A DNA stretch of 64,000 bases from Candidatus Thiothrix sulfatifontis (GCA_022828425.1 CP094685.1:248001-312000); one strand, 5' to 3'. Counted from the stretch's first letter, positions 8,380 through 18,987 are shown. The notes: generated by a model from the sequence alone, not told the origin. Made by a program: numbers and translations.

Positions 8380-10557
8380 ATGGGCAATAGAATTCAGGTC
8401 AGCGGCTTGCAAGTGTCAACACTTCTGCATGATTTCATCATCCAACGCGCCCTACCGGGCACAGGCATCAAGGCAAGCGATTTTTGGGCTGGGCTGGCAG
8501 ACATCGTTACCTGTTTTGCTCCCCGCAACCGTGAACTGCTGGCAAAACGCGACGCCATCCAAGCCAAAATCGACGCTTGGCACATTGCCAACCCTGGTCA
8601 ATTTGATTTCAGCGCTTACAAAGCCTTTTTGCAAGAAATTGGCTACTTACTGCCCGAAGGTGAAGCCTTTAACGTCAGCACCGCGAACGTGGACGTAGAA
8701 ATCACCCACACCGCTGGGGCGCAATTGGTCGTTCCCGTCATGAATGCGCGTTTTGCGTTGAACGCTGCTAATGCGCGGTGGGGCAGTTTGTACGATGCGC
8801 TGTATGGCACGGATGCAATTCCGTCTACCGATGGCGCAGCAGCAGGCAGCACTTACAACCCGGTACGTGGTAAAAAAGTCATTGAATTTGCGCGTAATTT
8901 CTTGGACGAAGCCGCGCCACTCGCCCACCTGTCTCACCACCATGCCAGCCGCTACCGGGTGGATGAAAGCGGTATTTTAATGGTCGAAATGATCGGCGGC
9001 TCAATTGTGGCATTGCGCGATAATAACCAATTTGTCGGCTACCGTGGCACGTTGGATGCGCCGTCAGCAATCTTGTTACGTAATAACGGTTTGCACTTTG
9101 AAATCCAAATCGACCGTAACGGCATGATTGGCAAAGAAGATGCCGCAGGTGTGAACGACATTCTGATGGAAGCCGCGCTCACCACGATTATGGACTGCGA
9201 AGATTCCGTTGCCGCCGTCGATGATGTCGACAAAGTGCTGATTTACACCAACTGGCTCGGCCTGATGAAAGGCGACTTGCGCGAAACCGTCAGCAAAGGT
9301 GGCAAAACCTTTACCCGCACCTTAAACCCTGACCGTGAATACAGCAGCGCTCACGGTGGCACGGTGACATTGCCGGGGCGCAGCCTGTTATTCGTGCGCA
9401 ACGTTGGACATTTGATGACCAACCCGGCGATTTTAGATGCCGACGGTAATGAAATTCCTGAAGGCATTTTGGATGGCTACATGAGCGCCATGATCGCGAT
9501 TCACAACCTCAACGGCAGTGCAACCTTCAGCAATTCGCGCACCGGCTCGGTGTACATCGTGAAGCCAAAAATGCACGGCCCGGAAGAAGTTGCCTTCACC
9601 AATGACTTGTTCGACAGCATCGAAGACGCGCTGAAATTGCCCCGCTACACCTTGAAAGTCGGCATTATGGATGAAGAGCGCCGCACCACGGTGAATTTAA
9701 AAGAATGCATCCGTGCCGCCAAAGAACGCGTGGTGTTCATCAACACCGGCTTCTTGGATCGGACGGGCGATGAAATGCACACTTCGATGGAAGCAGGCCC
9801 GATGATTCGCAAGAACGACATGAAGTCATCCGCGTGGATTCAAGCTTACGAAAACTGGAACGTCGACATCGGTTTGGAATGCGGCTTGCCCGGTCATGCG
9901 CAAATCGGCAAGGGCATGTGGGCAATTCCCGATCAAATGGCAACCATGCTGGCAACCAAAATCGGGCATCCCATGGCGGGCGCAAACACGGCGTGGGTTC
10001 CATCGCCTACCGCTGCGGCGTTACACGCGCTGCATTACCACAAGGTCAATGTGTTTGCGCGTCAGGAAGCATTGAAAAGCCGCCCGCGTGCCAATATTGA
10101 TGACATCCTCACCATTCCGGTGGCGGCGAATCCGAATTGGAGCGCGGCAGAAATTCAGCAGGAATTGGACAATAATGCGCAGGGTATCCTCGGTTACGTG
10201 GTGCGCTGGATTAACCAAGGCGTTGGCTGTTCCAAAGTGCCGGACGTGAATGACGTGGGTTTGATGGAAGACCGTGCAACGTTGCGTATTTCCAGCCAGC
10301 ACATGGCAAACTGGTTACACCACGGCATTTGCACCGAGACACAAGTGCTGGAAGCGTTTAAGCGCATGGCGGCGAAAGTGGATGCACAGAATGCAAGCGA
10401 CCCGACTTATACCAACATGAGCGGTAACGTTGAGAAAAGCGTGGCATTCAAAGCGGCCTGTGATCTGGTGTTCAAAGGGCGCGAACAGCCGAATGGTTAT
10501 ACCGAACCGTTGCTGCATAAGTACCGTGCAGAAGCGAAAATAGCTCTGTTTTTCTAA
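8380..10557 (+). CDS. glcB: Malate synthase G
   Basis: The 725-residue protein matches malate synthase G in length and sequence (for example [40 protein letters not shown], and [10 protein letters not shown] near the end). It condenses acetyl-CoA and glyoxylate to malate in the glyoxylate bypass or in glycolate use; isocitrate lyase is not in the window. AAAGGGA lies 10 nt before the ATG. The gene is monocistronic, divergent from a sensor kinase, and ends in a clear bidirectional terminator. Confidence 0.97.
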   Translation: MGNRIQVSGLQVSTLLHDFIIQRALPGTGIKASDFWAGLADIVTCFAPRNRELLAKRDAIQAKIDAWHIANPGQFDFSAYKAFLQEIGYLLPEGEAFNVSTANVDVEITHTAGAQLVVPVMNARFALNAANARWGSLYDALYGTDAIPSTDGAAAGSTYNPVRGKKVIEFARNFLDEAAPLAHLSHHHASRYRVDESGILMVEMIGGSIVALRDNNQFVGYRGTLDAPSAILLRNNGLHFEIQIDRNGMIGKEDAAGVNDILMEAALTTIMDCEDSVAAVDDVDKVLIYTNWLGLMKGDLRETVSKGGKTFTRTLNPDREYSSAHGGTVTLPGRSLLFVRNVGHLMTNPAILDADGNEIPEGILDGYMSAMIAIHNLNGSATFSNSRTGSVYIVKPKMHGPEEVAFTNDLFDSIEDALKLPRYTLKVGIMDEERRTTVNLKECIRAAKERVVFINTGFLDRTGDEMHTSMEAGPMIRKNDMKSSAWIQAYENWNVDIGLECGLPGHAQIGKGMWAIPDQMATMLATKIGHPMAGANTAWVPSPTAAALHALHYHKVNVFARQEALKSRPRANIDDILTIPVAANPNWSAAEIQQELDNNAQGILGYVVRWINQGVGCSKVPDVNDVGLMEDRATLRISSQHMANWLHHGICTETQVLEAFKRMAAKVDAQNASDPTYTNMSGNVEKSVAFKAACDLVFKGREQPNGYTEPLLHKYRAEAKIALFF

Positions 10558-10567
10558 CACTTATCAT

Positions 10568-10600
10568 AAAAAAAGCCGCTGATTAAAGCGGCTTTTTTTA
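10568..10600. terminator. Bidirectional intrinsic terminator
   Basis: A-rich left arm, stem AGCCGCT/AGCGGCT with a GATTA loop region and a T-rich right side. The A-run and T-run make it work on both strands, ending glcB on plus and the DUF1566 gene on minus. Confidence 0.9.
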
Positions 10601-10616
10601 TCCAAGCATCAGCCGC

Positions 10617-11312
10617 TTAATTATTGCGAACCAAGCGCAGGTAATTATAACTTTCGCCATGACCTTGCGCACGGTCGCCAGTCGCCAAGGAAAAACTCAC
10701 CGCTGCATGACCAACCGTAGCAGTATTGGAGGCCCAATAGCCACGCACTGAGCTGCCTTGCACTTCAGGGTCTGACGAAGTGCTGCCCAATGCGGCGTAA
10801 ATGAAAGGCCGTGCCGGACGGGTAGTATCAATCAAGCCCAGCAATTCAGCCGTGGTCGGCAGGCGCCAATTGGTGTAGCCGCACAAAGCCGCCGCATTCA
10901 CCGCGTTGGTATAAGCATCGGTCGTGCACTTGGTCAGAATAGTGCCGGATGCCTGACAAGGTGGCTTGGTCGTGTCGAGAATGTTGGCGGTTGCCGCCGT
11001 ACCAGCCGTTTTGCCCTCAACACCCCAACTGTAGCCATAATCCTTATCACGGAAACCGGGCAGTGCGCCGGGTGCCTCATCGGTTTTCAGTTCCCACATG
11101 AGATTGGTACTGTTATCAGTAACGCATGTCGTTACATCAGCCACTTTCACTTCCGTAAACGTTTTTGCCGCCGCAGTGGGCGGAGTAACCGGAGCCGCCG
11201 TATCGCCGATCACGGTATTTTGCGTGGTTCCGCCACCGCCACCGCCACCACTCAGCAGCACGACTAGCAAAGAAATCGCGGCAACAGGAACACTTTTACT
11301 GTAAATACTCAT
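10617..11312 (-). CDS. DUF1566-domain exported protein, lipobox Cys missing
   Basis: The 231-residue protein has an N-terminal hydrophobic segment followed by LLSGGGGGGG and a DUF1566 domain with NLMWELK, CGYTNWRLPTTAELLGLID and YLRLVRN. Members often start with a lipobox such as LSGC followed by Gly residues; here the expected Cys position is Gly, so lipid anchoring is unlikely unless the sequence is wrong. The start chosen is the ATG at 11312, with AAAGGG 8 nt upstream; the ATG two codons earlier is only 2 nt from that site. A second DUF1566 protein is encoded at 46105-46623. Function is unknown. Confidence 0.8.
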   Translation of the reverse strand: MSIYSKSVPVAAISLLVVLLSGGGGGGGTTQNTVIGDTAAPVTPPTAAAKTFTEVKVADVTTCVTDNSTNLMWELKTDEAPGALPGFRDKDYGYSWGVEGKTAGTAATANILDTTKPPCQASGTILTKCTTDAYTNAVNAAALCGYTNWRLPTTAELLGLIDTTRPARPFIYAALGSTSSDPEVQGSSVRGYWASNTATVGHAAVSFSLATGDRAQGHGESYNYLRLVRNN

Positions 11313-11411
11313 AGTCATAACCCTTTCTGTTTTATTTAAGTTATTAATTTATACCAGAAAGAAGTAATGCTGTAAGCCTTTGTACAATATTAGCGCTTAA
11401 ATGAAAAAGCT

Positions 11412-11440
11412 AACAAAAGGAAGCCTGCTAACAGCAGGCT
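11412..11440 (-). terminator. Terminator of tRNA-Phe
   Basis: AGCCTGCT and AGCAGGCT form a perfect 8-bp stem with a 3-nt loop. On the minus strand it is followed by TTCCTTTTG, about 25 nt after the tRNA 3' end. Confidence 0.7.
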
Positions 11441-11464
11441 AAGGGGGGTAAATCGACAATGGTG

Positions 11465-11540
11465 TGGTGGCCGGAGACGGAATCGAACCGCCGACACGGG
11501 GATTTTCAATCCCCTGCTCTACCAACTGAGCTATCCGGCC
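11465..11540 (-). tRNA. tRNA-Phe (GAA)
   Basis: The 76-nt minus-strand sequence folds into a full cloverleaf: acceptor GGCCGGA/TCCGGCC, D stem GCTC/GAGC, anticodon stem GGGGA/TCCCC with loop TTGAAAA (anticodon GAA), and T arm with loop TTCGATT. The CCA end is encoded. A consensus promoter lies upstream and a hairpin downstream, so it is transcribed alone. Confidence 0.97.
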
Positions 11541-11552
11541 ACAGAGGGCGCT

Positions 11553-11581
11553 ATTAAAGCGTTTTGAGTGGTTACTGTCAA
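11553..11581 (-). promoter_or_regulatory. Sigma-70 promoter of tRNA-Phe
   Basis: TTGACA at 11581-11576, a 17-nt spacer and TTTAAT at 11558-11553 lie 12 nt before the tRNA. The bases after the -10 box (AGCGCC) are GC-rich, as in stable-RNA promoters under stringent control. Confidence 0.8.
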
Positions 11582-11653
11582 GCACTAATATTGGAGATTT
11601 TTCTGCTACACTTCAACACACCCATTACCACCAACTCAAGCGTCTTCACACTC

Positions 11654-12793
11654 ATGGATTCACACGGTCTACTGTTATTCATTCTCTGGCTGGCGATCGC
11701 CGCTGGCATTGTATTTTTTGTACGCTGGTTGAGCGGCTTTCTGGGCAAATTCAAGCTGCCTAACGATACGCGCCTGCTGATCTTGATTGCGTTTACCGGC
11801 GTGCTGGTGATTGCTGCCCTCAATTTCCTTTGGAAACAAGGTCAGCGCGAACCCACACCCCCCGTTGAGGTTGCGGAAGTCGCAACAACCCCTCAACAAT
11901 CCAAACCCGAACTCAATCTGGAAACTTACGAGAGCACCACCTACCCTGAACTTTACGGCTTGCGCCAAGACATGCTCAAACAAATGGACGCATTGCACAT
12001 TTTTTTTGGCAAGGTCAGGGAATGGGCAGAACAAATGCCCGAACAACGCCGTTTCCTGCAAACCATCATTGACCTTCGCTGGTCACAACAACAGCAACTG
12101 CGTAAAGCTTATCAAGAAATTGATCGCAGCCGTCGCGAATTTTGGCTGCACTACCGCACCGGCGAAGACCGCCATGTACGCACCATGTTTGATGATGAAG
12201 CCCAGCGCCTGCGACAGCGTATTCAAGAAGCACTCGGCGACAGCCGCGAATTCCAGTTAGCCGAAGTCGAAGCGATTCGCGACCACCTACGCGATGCCGA
12301 AACCCTGCTCAAAGCGGTCAAACTCCCCAAACCCAAAAAGGGGCAACGTTTGAACACCGTTTTCCAACCGTACAGCGACCAACGCCGCCAAACCCTGCTA
12401 ACAACACTTAGCGAACGCCAAGAAACCAGCATTACCAGCAACCTTATCCAGCTTCAGCACGAAGAAACCCAAATCCGCACCAAATTGGCTTACATGGTGG
12501 AATACCAAAAAGTCAACACTGACCTGCTGGAAACCACTAATGACCTGATTTTAGAATGGAACAAAGCACTGATTTACAACCAATACGCGCAATACCGGCT
12601 CCTGTTTGCAGCAGAAGCCCTAGAAGCCAGTGTGCTACTGGGCCTCAGCACCGACAGCCGGGATTACACTTGGTTACTGAAACAATTGCGCGAATTAGCC
12701 CCGGACATACGGGCACAAGCGGAAGAAGAGCGCCGCGTCGCCGCGTACAGCTACAACCCGGAAGTTGACCATAGCAATCGCCAATCACGCTGA
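11654..12793 (+). CDS. Two-segment membrane protein with coiled-coil domain, function unknown
   Basis: The 379-residue protein has two membrane segments (about residues 4-24 and 36-58), a Pro/Ala/Glu-rich linker and a long helical domain rich in Gln, Arg and Glu (for example QLRKAYQEIDRSRREFW), likely coiled coil and cytoplasmic or periplasmic depending on topology. No family is recognised. The start at 11654 is chosen because the membrane segment follows directly; the ribosome site is weak. It is convergent with the flotillin gene, ending 10 nt away. Confidence 0.65.
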   Translation: MDSHGLLLFILWLAIAAGIVFFVRWLSGFLGKFKLPNDTRLLILIAFTGVLVIAALNFLWKQGQREPTPPVEVAEVATTPQQSKPELNLETYESTTYPELYGLRQDMLKQMDALHIFFGKVREWAEQMPEQRRFLQTIIDLRWSQQQQLRKAYQEIDRSRREFWLHYRTGEDRHVRTMFDDEAQRLRQRIQEALGDSREFQLAEVEAIRDHLRDAETLLKAVKLPKPKKGQRLNTVFQPYSDQRRQTLLTTLSERQETSITSNLIQLQHEETQIRTKLAYMVEYQKVNTDLLETTNDLILEWNKALIYNQYAQYRLLFAAEALEASVLLGLSTDSRDYTWLLKQLRELAPDIRAQAEEERRVAAYSYNPEVDHSNRQSR

Positions 12794-12802
12794 AGCGTTT
12801 GC

Positions 12803-14422
12803 TTAACGCTCATCACGGTAATAATCTTCATCATAGCCATCATCATCCGCCATGACGGGCTGTTCGCGCTCACGCGCGGGGGCTGGTGCGGGCTTCTTAT
12901 CTTCTGGCGGTTTATTAGCCTCATGCGCAAACAGCCCCGCGTGCAAACTGTGCGTCAGGTCATTGAGCGAGCCACCTTTTAAACCCACCTCACCCAGCAA
13001 GCTTTCAATCAATGGCACTTGCGCACGGTAACGCAAAGCGCTATCCACCACTTGCTCAGCCAAGTTGCCGCCGCCGCTGTGAGCAGTGCCGTTGCCTGCA
13101 TCGCCGCCATTGTTGCCGCCACCCGCACCACCGCGCCCGATGGCGTTGTTTAAGCCGTCGATATGCATGATTTTGATGCCTTCGATGTTTTCCATCGGGC
13201 GCACACTTTCGCGGATAATGTTTGGCAATTGGCGCACGATTTCCATTTTGACCTGCATCGCGATCTGGTCGTTAGAGAGCAGGTTAGAGGCTTCGTTCAA
13301 GGCTTTTTTGCCTGCCGCCTCCACTTGGTAACGCAATTGCGCAGCCATGGCTGCCATTTTTTCCACATCAGCATTCGCTTCAGCAATGATAACTTGGCGA
13401 CGCGCTTCTTTTTCCGCACTGATAATTTCCACGACACGCGAACGTTCAGCTTCGGCACGTTCGCGCGCGGTGCGGATTTCTTCGGAAATCTTCTCAAATT
13501 CCGCTTTGACCTTGTTGGTTTCAATCCACGCCTGCGAAACTTCGCGTTCTAGGGTGGCCTGCTGCATATTAACGGACTGTTGGGCGCGTTCGATCGAAAT
13601 CTCTTTGTCGATGTTGATCTCTTCGATTTTGCGCTGGGTTTCGGCTTCATTTTCGGCTTTTTGGCGCTTGCGTTCGTTTTGCGCCACCACTTCCTTGTAC
13701 TCCATCTCTTCTTTTTTGATGGTAGCCTCAAGGTTGCGCTGCTTAATCGCGACCGCCGTTTCTTGCTCAATATTATTGCGGCGCTTAGCGTTATCGGAGG
13801 TCACTTGCTCCAAAATACTCAAGCCTTTCGCGTCGAAAGCATTGTTGGGGTCGAAGTATTTTTTATCGGTCTGGTCGAGACCCGTGAGGGACACCGATAC
13901 CAGCTCCAAGCCGTTTTTGTGGAATTCGGCATTCACCGCTTCTTCTACGTTGTGTTCAAACGCGGCGCGTTTTTGGTGCAATTCGTCCAGCTCCATGCCT
14001 GAAGCCACCGAACGCAACGCCGCCACGCACGGGGCTTCAAACACTTCCCGAATCGCCTCCTGATCCAAGGTGCGCAAGCCCAAAGCACGGGCAGCCGTGC
14101 TGATGGCTTCCGGGCGTGCTTCCACCCGCAAGAAAAACTCGGCGGTTACATCCACCCGCAGTGGGTCTTTGGTGACTAGCGCCTGCTCCATTTCGCGGGT
14201 AATTTCGATTTTCAAGGTTTGCATATTGATCGGCATCACCTCGTGGATGACCGGCAATACAAAAGCACCACTGCCAAGAATAACCTTTTCCCCGCCCAAC
14301 CCCGTGCGCACAAATGCGGTGTCTTTTTTAGCACGTTTGTAAAAAGCTGAGAAAAAAGCTGCCCCCAAAATCGCCAGTACCAAAATACCAAACGAGAGGT
14401 AAACGTAAATAGTCCATTCCAT
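12803..14422 (-). CDS. Flotillin-like SPFH/band 7 membrane protein
   Basis: The 539-residue protein has one N-terminal membrane segment (about residues 4-27), an SPFH domain (about 35-240; VTKDPLRVDVTAEFFLRVE), a long helical region rich in Ala, Glu and Lys (about 240-400) and a Gly-rich then charged C-terminal tail. Flotillins oligomerise in ordered membrane patches and scaffold other proteins. The ATG at 14422 is preceded by GGGGTGG at 6 nt. The Gly-rich stretch RGGAGGGNNGG and the acidic tail are unusual additions. No NfeD-like partner is adjacent. Confidence 0.88.
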   Translation of the reverse strand: MEWTIYVYLSFGILVLAILGAAFFSAFYKRAKKDTAFVRTGLGGEKVILGSGAFVLPVIHEVMPINMQTLKIEITREMEQALVTKDPLRVDVTAEFFLRVEARPEAISTAARALGLRTLDQEAIREVFEAPCVAALRSVASGMELDELHQKRAAFEHNVEEAVNAEFHKNGLELVSVSLTGLDQTDKKYFDPNNAFDAKGLSILEQVTSDNAKRRNNIEQETAVAIKQRNLEATIKKEEMEYKEVVAQNERKRQKAENEAETQRKIEEINIDKEISIERAQQSVNMQQATLEREVSQAWIETNKVKAEFEKISEEIRTARERAEAERSRVVEIISAEKEARRQVIIAEANADVEKMAAMAAQLRYQVEAAGKKALNEASNLLSNDQIAMQVKMEIVRQLPNIIRESVRPMENIEGIKIMHIDGLNNAIGRGGAGGGNNGGDAGNGTAHSGGGNLAEQVVDSALRYRAQVPLIESLLGEVGLKGGSLNDLTHSLHAGLFAHEANKPPEDKKPAPAPAREREQPVMADDDGYDEDYYRDER

Positions 14423-14515
14423 GCGTTGCCACCCCAGAGTGATCGGTTGTGATGGGTTAAGTATACGCAATATCTTGAAATAACGCTGGAAACCCTTTTG
14501 CGGTCGATTAAGACC

Positions 14516-14779
14516 TTAATGCGGTTGCGCCAATGCCCCCAGTTCCGCAAGCGCTTGCGCCGAACCTTCGAGTTCAAATTGCGGCGGGAACGATTCACGC
14601 ACTGCCAACACCTTGAGTTTGCCCGCTTTTTCCAGCACACGAATCTGCGTTTCGACGGGATCAGGCTGTGCGGTTGTGCCAGTGACCGTCGCACGGATCA
14701 TGGCTTGTTCACTCCCCGCAGGTGGCGTGCAAGCACACAACGTTCCGAGGCAAAATGCCAATATTGCAAGCATTTTCAT
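14516..14779 (-). CDS. Small lipoprotein of unknown function
   Basis: The 87-residue protein has a lipoprotein-type signal peptide ending LCAC, with Cys near residue 17, and a mature part of about 70 residues that looks like one small alpha/beta domain (AMIRATVTGTTAQ, then RVLEKAGKLKVL). AAGGAA precedes the ATG at 14779. No family is recognised. It is flanked by the flotillin gene and a dispersed palindromic repeat. Confidence 0.65.
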   Translation of the reverse strand: MKMLAILAFCLGTLCACTPPAGSEQAMIRATVTGTTAQPDPVETQIRVLEKAGKLKVLAVRESFPPQFELEGSAQALAELGALAQPH

Positions 14780-14806
14780 AACGATTCCTTGTTGGGTTAG
14801 GGGTGA

Positions 14807-14834
14807 GTAGAGACGCAAAATCTTGCGTCTCTAC
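14807..14834. repeat. Dispersed palindrome, copy 1
   Basis: Arms GTAGAGACGCAA and TTGCGTCTCTAC are perfect 12-bp inverted repeats around a 4-nt loop (AATC). The same arms, with loop CATC, occur at 27991-28018. Both copies lie between genes. Confidence 0.9.
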
Positions 14835-14851
14835 GGTGGCGTTGTCAAACC

Positions 14852-17125
14852 TTATGCTTTGCGGGTCATGGCCTCCACGCCCGCGAACGCTGCCATGTTC
14901 ACAATTCCGCGCACCGTGGTGCTTTCGGTGAGGATATGCACCGGGTAATTGGTTCCCACCAACATTGGCCCCACGGGTAAGCCATCCGCCAACATCTTGG
15001 TCATATTGTAGGCGATATTTGCCGAATTTAGATCGGGGCATACCAACAAATTGGCTTCGCCCTCAAACGCTGCGCCTTTGAACATGCGATCGCGCACTTC
15101 TTGGGATAAGGCAGCGTCCGCGTGCATTTCGCCTTCCACCAGCAGATTAGGGTGCTTGTCGCGCAAGATTTCCAGCGTGCGGCGCAATTTCGCGGAATGC
15201 GCATTCATGCGGCTACCGAAGTTAGAATGCGACAGCAACGCGGCTTTCGGTTCAAATCCAAAGCCTGCCACCAATTCCGCCGCCAGCGCGGTGTTGTCGG
15301 CAAGCTGTTCTGCGGTCGGGTCTTCGCTGACGTGCGTATCGGTAAGGAAATACGTGCCTTGCTTCAAAATCAACATAGTAACCGCCGCCACGTCCGTCAA
15401 ACCGGGACGCGCCCCAATCAAGTCGCGCACGTAATGCAGGTGCGAAATGAAGTTACCTTCCACCCCACAAATCATCGCGTCGGCATCGCCACAACGCACC
15501 ATGACCGCTGCAATTTGCGTGGTACGGGCGGTCATGACGCGGCGGCTGTACATGGGTGTCACCCCTTTACGGCACATCGCAGCGTAATGTTCTGCCACAT
15601 GACGCTCGTAATCGGGGTTATTGCGCGGGTCAACCACGGTAATGTTTTCACCGATTTTCAGGCGCAAATCGTAGGCTTCAATATTGCGCTGAATCAGTTC
15701 CGGGTTGCCCAGCAAAATGGGCTTGCAGATACCATCATCCACCAATTGCTGCACCGCATTAATGACACGCTGCGATTCACCTTCGGCAAACACAATGCGT
15801 TGCGGGTTGCGCTTGGCTTTTTCAAACACCGGCTTCATGGTCATGCCGGAGCGGAACACGAAACTTTCCAGTTGGCGTTCATACGCCTCAAAATCGGTAA
15901 TCGGGCGGGTGGCAACCCCGCTTTCCATCGCTGCTCTGGCGACACGCGGCGGAATAATCGTCATCAAGCGCGGGTCGAACGGCTTGGGAATCAAGTAGTC
16001 GCGCCCGAAATGAAATTCCGCGCCACCATAAGCCGAAACCACCACGTCGGAGGCTTCGCGCATCGCCAAATCGCCGATGGCTTCGACCACCGCAATTTTC
16101 ATCGCTTCGTTGATTTCGGTTGCGCCCACATCCAACGCGCCCCGGAACAGGAACGGGAAGCACAGCACATTGTTCACCTGATTCGGGTAATCGCTGCGTC
16201 CGGTCGCCACAATCGCGTCGGAACGCACCTCGTAAATCAATTCGGGGCGAATTTCGGGTTCAGGGTTAGCGAGCGCGAGGATGAGGGGGTTTTCCGCCAT
16301 CACCTTCACATGGTGCTGCTTCAACACACGCGGTGCGGATAAACCGAGGAATACGTCTACCCCGTCCATGACATCATCCAGCGTGCGGGCGTCGGTGTCG
16401 ATGGCATAGGCTGAATTATACGGGTTCATTTCCTCAACCCGGCCTTTATAAATAATGCCAAAGCGGTCGTTAACGACAATATTTTCTTTTTTCAAGCCCA
16501 TTTCGACTAACAAGTTCATGCAAGCAATCGCCGCTGCGCCCGCACCGGAACAGACGAATTTCACATCTTCGAGGTTTTTACCCGCAACCCGCAAACCGTT
16601 GCGAATCGCCGCTGCGACGCAAATTGCGGTACCGTGCTGATCGTCGTGGAACACCGGAATCTTCATCATCGCTTTAAGGCGTTTTTCCACCTCAAAACAT
16701 TCTGGGGCTTTAATATCTTCGAGGTTAATGCCACCAAACGTCGGCTCAAGCAAGCTGATCGCATCCACCAAGCGGTCAACGTCAAGCGTATCCATTTCAA
16801 TGTCGAACGCATTTACGCCCGCAAACTTTTTGAACAATACCGCCTTGCCCTCCATCACGGGTTTGGAGGCGAGCGCACCAATCGCCCCCAAACCCAGCAC
16901 CGCCGTGCCGTTGGAAATCACCGCCACCAGATTGCCGCGCGAGGTATAATCAGCCACGCAGGTAGGGTCAGCCGCAATTGCAAGGCTTGCCGCCGCCACA
17001 CCGGGGGAATACGCCAGTGCCAAATCGCGCTGGTTCGCCATGTTTTTGGTGGGAGTGACTTCGAGTTTACCCGGTTGCGGGAAGCGGTGATAGTCGAGTG
17101 CGGCTTGGTCTAGTTCGTCTTTCAT
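14852..17125 (-). CDS. maeB: NADP-dependent malic enzyme with C-terminal phosphotransacetylase-like domain
   Basis: The 757-residue protein has an N-terminal malic enzyme part (about residues 1-430; [43 protein letters not shown]) and a C-terminal phosphate acetyltransferase-like part (about 430-757; [29 protein letters not shown]). It decarboxylates malate to pyruvate with NADP. The C-terminal domain in this family acts in regulation by acetyl-CoA rather than as an acetyltransferase. With glcB 5 kb away it fits C4/C2 carbon use in a mixotroph. The gene is monocistronic. Confidence 0.96.
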   Translation of the reverse strand: MKDELDQAALDYHRFPQPGKLEVTPTKNMANQRDLALAYSPGVAAASLAIAADPTCVADYTSRGNLVAVISNGTAVLGLGAIGALASKPVMEGKAVLFKKFAGVNAFDIEMDTLDVDRLVDAISLLEPTFGGINLEDIKAPECFEVEKRLKAMMKIPVFHDDQHGTAICVAAAIRNGLRVAGKNLEDVKFVCSGAGAAAIACMNLLVEMGLKKENIVVNDRFGIIYKGRVEEMNPYNSAYAIDTDARTLDDVMDGVDVFLGLSAPRVLKQHHVKVMAENPLILALANPEPEIRPELIYEVRSDAIVATGRSDYPNQVNNVLCFPFLFRGALDVGATEINEAMKIAVVEAIGDLAMREASDVVVSAYGGAEFHFGRDYLIPKPFDPRLMTIIPPRVARAAMESGVATRPITDFEAYERQLESFVFRSGMTMKPVFEKAKRNPQRIVFAEGESQRVINAVQQLVDDGICKPILLGNPELIQRNIEAYDLRLKIGENITVVDPRNNPDYERHVAEHYAAMCRKGVTPMYSRRVMTARTTQIAAVMVRCGDADAMICGVEGNFISHLHYVRDLIGARPGLTDVAAVTMLILKQGTYFLTDTHVSEDPTAEQLADNTALAAELVAGFGFEPKAALLSHSNFGSRMNAHSAKLRRTLEILRDKHPNLLVEGEMHADAALSQEVRDRMFKGAAFEGEANLLVCPDLNSANIAYNMTKMLADGLPVGPMLVGTNYPVHILTESTTVRGIVNMAAFAGVEAMTRKA

Positions 17126-17307
17126 AGCGGTTTGTCGTCCTAAAGCTGTTATCGAAACACCGATATTACGCTGTTTTAGCGTTGTTCGTCAGCTTGCCCC
17201 AGCGTCACTGCGCCTTAGTAGTGCTGGATACATGCAGTAAATTAGCCTAGTGCCGCACTTGGGAATATAATCCCCGCTTGAACTCACACACAGCGGATAC
17301 TCCCCCC

Positions 17308-18663
17308 ATGAAACGCCCTGAACTGCTTGCCCCTGCGGGTACACTTAAATCCATGCGCCACGCCTTCGCCTACGGTGCGGATGCGGTCTACGCCGGACAA
17401 CCACGCTACTCACTGCGGGTGCGCAATAACGACTTCAAGAACGACATCCTTGAGGTCGGCATTGCGGAAGCGCACGCCCAAGGCAAGCAGTTCTTCGTCG
17501 CGGCGAACATTTCCCCGCACAACAGCAAGATCAAAACCTTCATGGAAGACCTTGCCCCCGTCATTGCGATGAACCCCGACGCGCTGATCATGGCAGACCC
17601 CGGCTTGATTATGTTGGTACGCGAAAAATGGCCGGACATGCCCATCCACCTTTCCGTGCAAGCCAACACCGTCAATTACGCCACGGTGAAATTCTGGCAA
17701 AACCTCGGCTTAACCCGCGTGATTTTGTCGCGAGAATTATCGCTGGATGAAATCGCCGAAATCCGCCAAGAATGCCCGGATATGGAGCTGGAAGTGTTCG
17801 TCCACGGCGCATTGTGCATCGCCTATTCCGGGCGTTGTTTGCTCTCCGGCTATTTCAACCACCGCGACCCCAATCAAGGCACTTGCACCAATGCCTGCCG
17901 CTGGGAATACAAAACCACCGAAGCGGTTGAAGCGGCGGAAGGCAAATTTGTCCCCAAAGAAGCGGTGTTGTCGATGGATTTGTTCAACCAAGCGCAAAGC
18001 ATGGGCAGTTGCGGCAATCAAGAACGCCATCCGCTGGCGGATAAGGTGTATTTCCTCGAAGAAACCAACCGCCCCGGCGAACTCATGCCCGTCATGGAAG
18101 ACGAACACGGCACGTACATTATGAATTCCAAAGATTTACGCGCCGTCGAACACGTCCAAAAACTCACCGAAATCGGCGTGGATTGCTTAAAAATCGAAGG
18201 ACGCACCAAATCGCATTACTACGTGGCGCGGACTGCACAGACGTATAAGCAAGCGATTGACGACGCAATGGCAGGGCGCAACTTCGACCCGAAATTGCTG
18301 GGCGTGTTGGAAAATCTCGCGAATCGTGGTTACACCGATGGCTTTTACGAACGCCACCATACCCACGAATACCAAAACTACATGCAGGGCGCGTCAATGG
18401 GACATCAGCAGCAATTCGTTGCCGAAGCCATGCGCGTTGACCGTGAAAATGGCTGGATTGAGCTGGATGTGAAAAACCGTTTCAGCGTCGGTGATCGGCT
18501 GGAACTGGTGTTGCCGGAAGGCAATCGCGAACTGGTGCTGGAACGCATGGAAAACATGGACGGTATTCCCGTCACCACCGCGCCGGGCAGTGGGCATAAA
18601 ATGCGCATTCCGCTGCCGGACGGGGTGGACGGCGATATGATTCTAGTCAGCCGGTTTTTATGA
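17308..18663 (+). CDS. trhP: U32-family tRNA hydroxylation protein TrhP (YegQ)
   Basis: The 451-residue protein matches the U32 peptidase-like family member YegQ: MKRPELLAPAGTLKSMRHAF at the start, EVFVHGALCIAYSGRCLLSGY, NQGTCTNACRWEY and DCLKIEGRTKSHYYVARTAQ. In Escherichia coli this protein is needed for 5-hydroxyuridine formation at the wobble base of some tRNAs. The conserved Cys residues around 170-200 and a later one suit an iron-sulfur cluster. The ATG at 17308 is preferred over an upstream TTG because it fits the family N-terminus. Its 3' end overlaps the convergent DUF3301 gene by 6 nt. Confidence 0.93.
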   Translation: MKRPELLAPAGTLKSMRHAFAYGADAVYAGQPRYSLRVRNNDFKNDILEVGIAEAHAQGKQFFVAANISPHNSKIKTFMEDLAPVIAMNPDALIMADPGLIMLVREKWPDMPIHLSVQANTVNYATVKFWQNLGLTRVILSRELSLDEIAEIRQECPDMELEVFVHGALCIAYSGRCLLSGYFNHRDPNQGTCTNACRWEYKTTEAVEAAEGKFVPKEAVLSMDLFNQAQSMGSCGNQERHPLADKVYFLEETNRPGELMPVMEDEHGTYIMNSKDLRAVEHVQKLTEIGVDCLKIEGRTKSHYYVARTAQTYKQAIDDAMAGRNFDPKLLGVLENLANRGYTDGFYERHHTHEYQNYMQGASMGHQQQFVAEAMRVDRENGWIELDVKNRFSVGDRLELVLPEGNRELVLERMENMDGIPVTTAPGSGHKMRIPLPDGVDGDMILVSRFL

Positions 18664-18987
18664 TTCGTGCTGCTCGATCGTTGTGCCCTCATCCTGATCT
18701 AACTGCACCTGTTCCAACACGCGCCCGCGCAAGATGGCGCGACCATGCCGCCGTTCCACCCCTTGCGCACTGAATTCAAACCCGTAAATGCGGCGCCACA
18801 CCAAATGCCCCTGGCGATTACGGGTAGGTTTCATGCTTTCCAAGGATACGGTTTGATCTAAAAGCTGCACCTCAATCTCCCGACACGCCCGCATCGCTGC
18901 CGTTATCGCACGTTCGCGGGCATTCATTGAATCGATCCAGAACCAAAGACCCAACCCTAACAACCCCAATAGCAGCAAATTTTCCAT
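18658..18987 (-). CDS. DUF3301 small membrane protein
   Basis: The 109-residue protein has an N-terminal membrane segment (about residues 3-20), then a cytoplasmic domain with RERAITAAMRACREIEVQLLDQTVSL and YGFEFSAQGVERRHG, which are DUF3301 features. AAGGA precedes the ATG at 18987. The function is unknown. It is convergent with trhP and divergent from proC. Confidence 0.82.
   Translation of the reverse strand: MENLLLLGLLGLGLWFWIDSMNARERAITAAMRACREIEVQLLDQTVSLESMKPTRNRQGHLVWRRIYGFEFSAQGVERRHGRAILRGRVLEQVQLDQDEGTTIEQHES

Noticed and set aside
15122-16342. Open frame of about 406 codons on plus, opposite maeB
   Set aside because: It is antisense to a certain malic enzyme gene; the His- and Arg-rich product has no domain, and such frames are expected from the codon bias of this genome.
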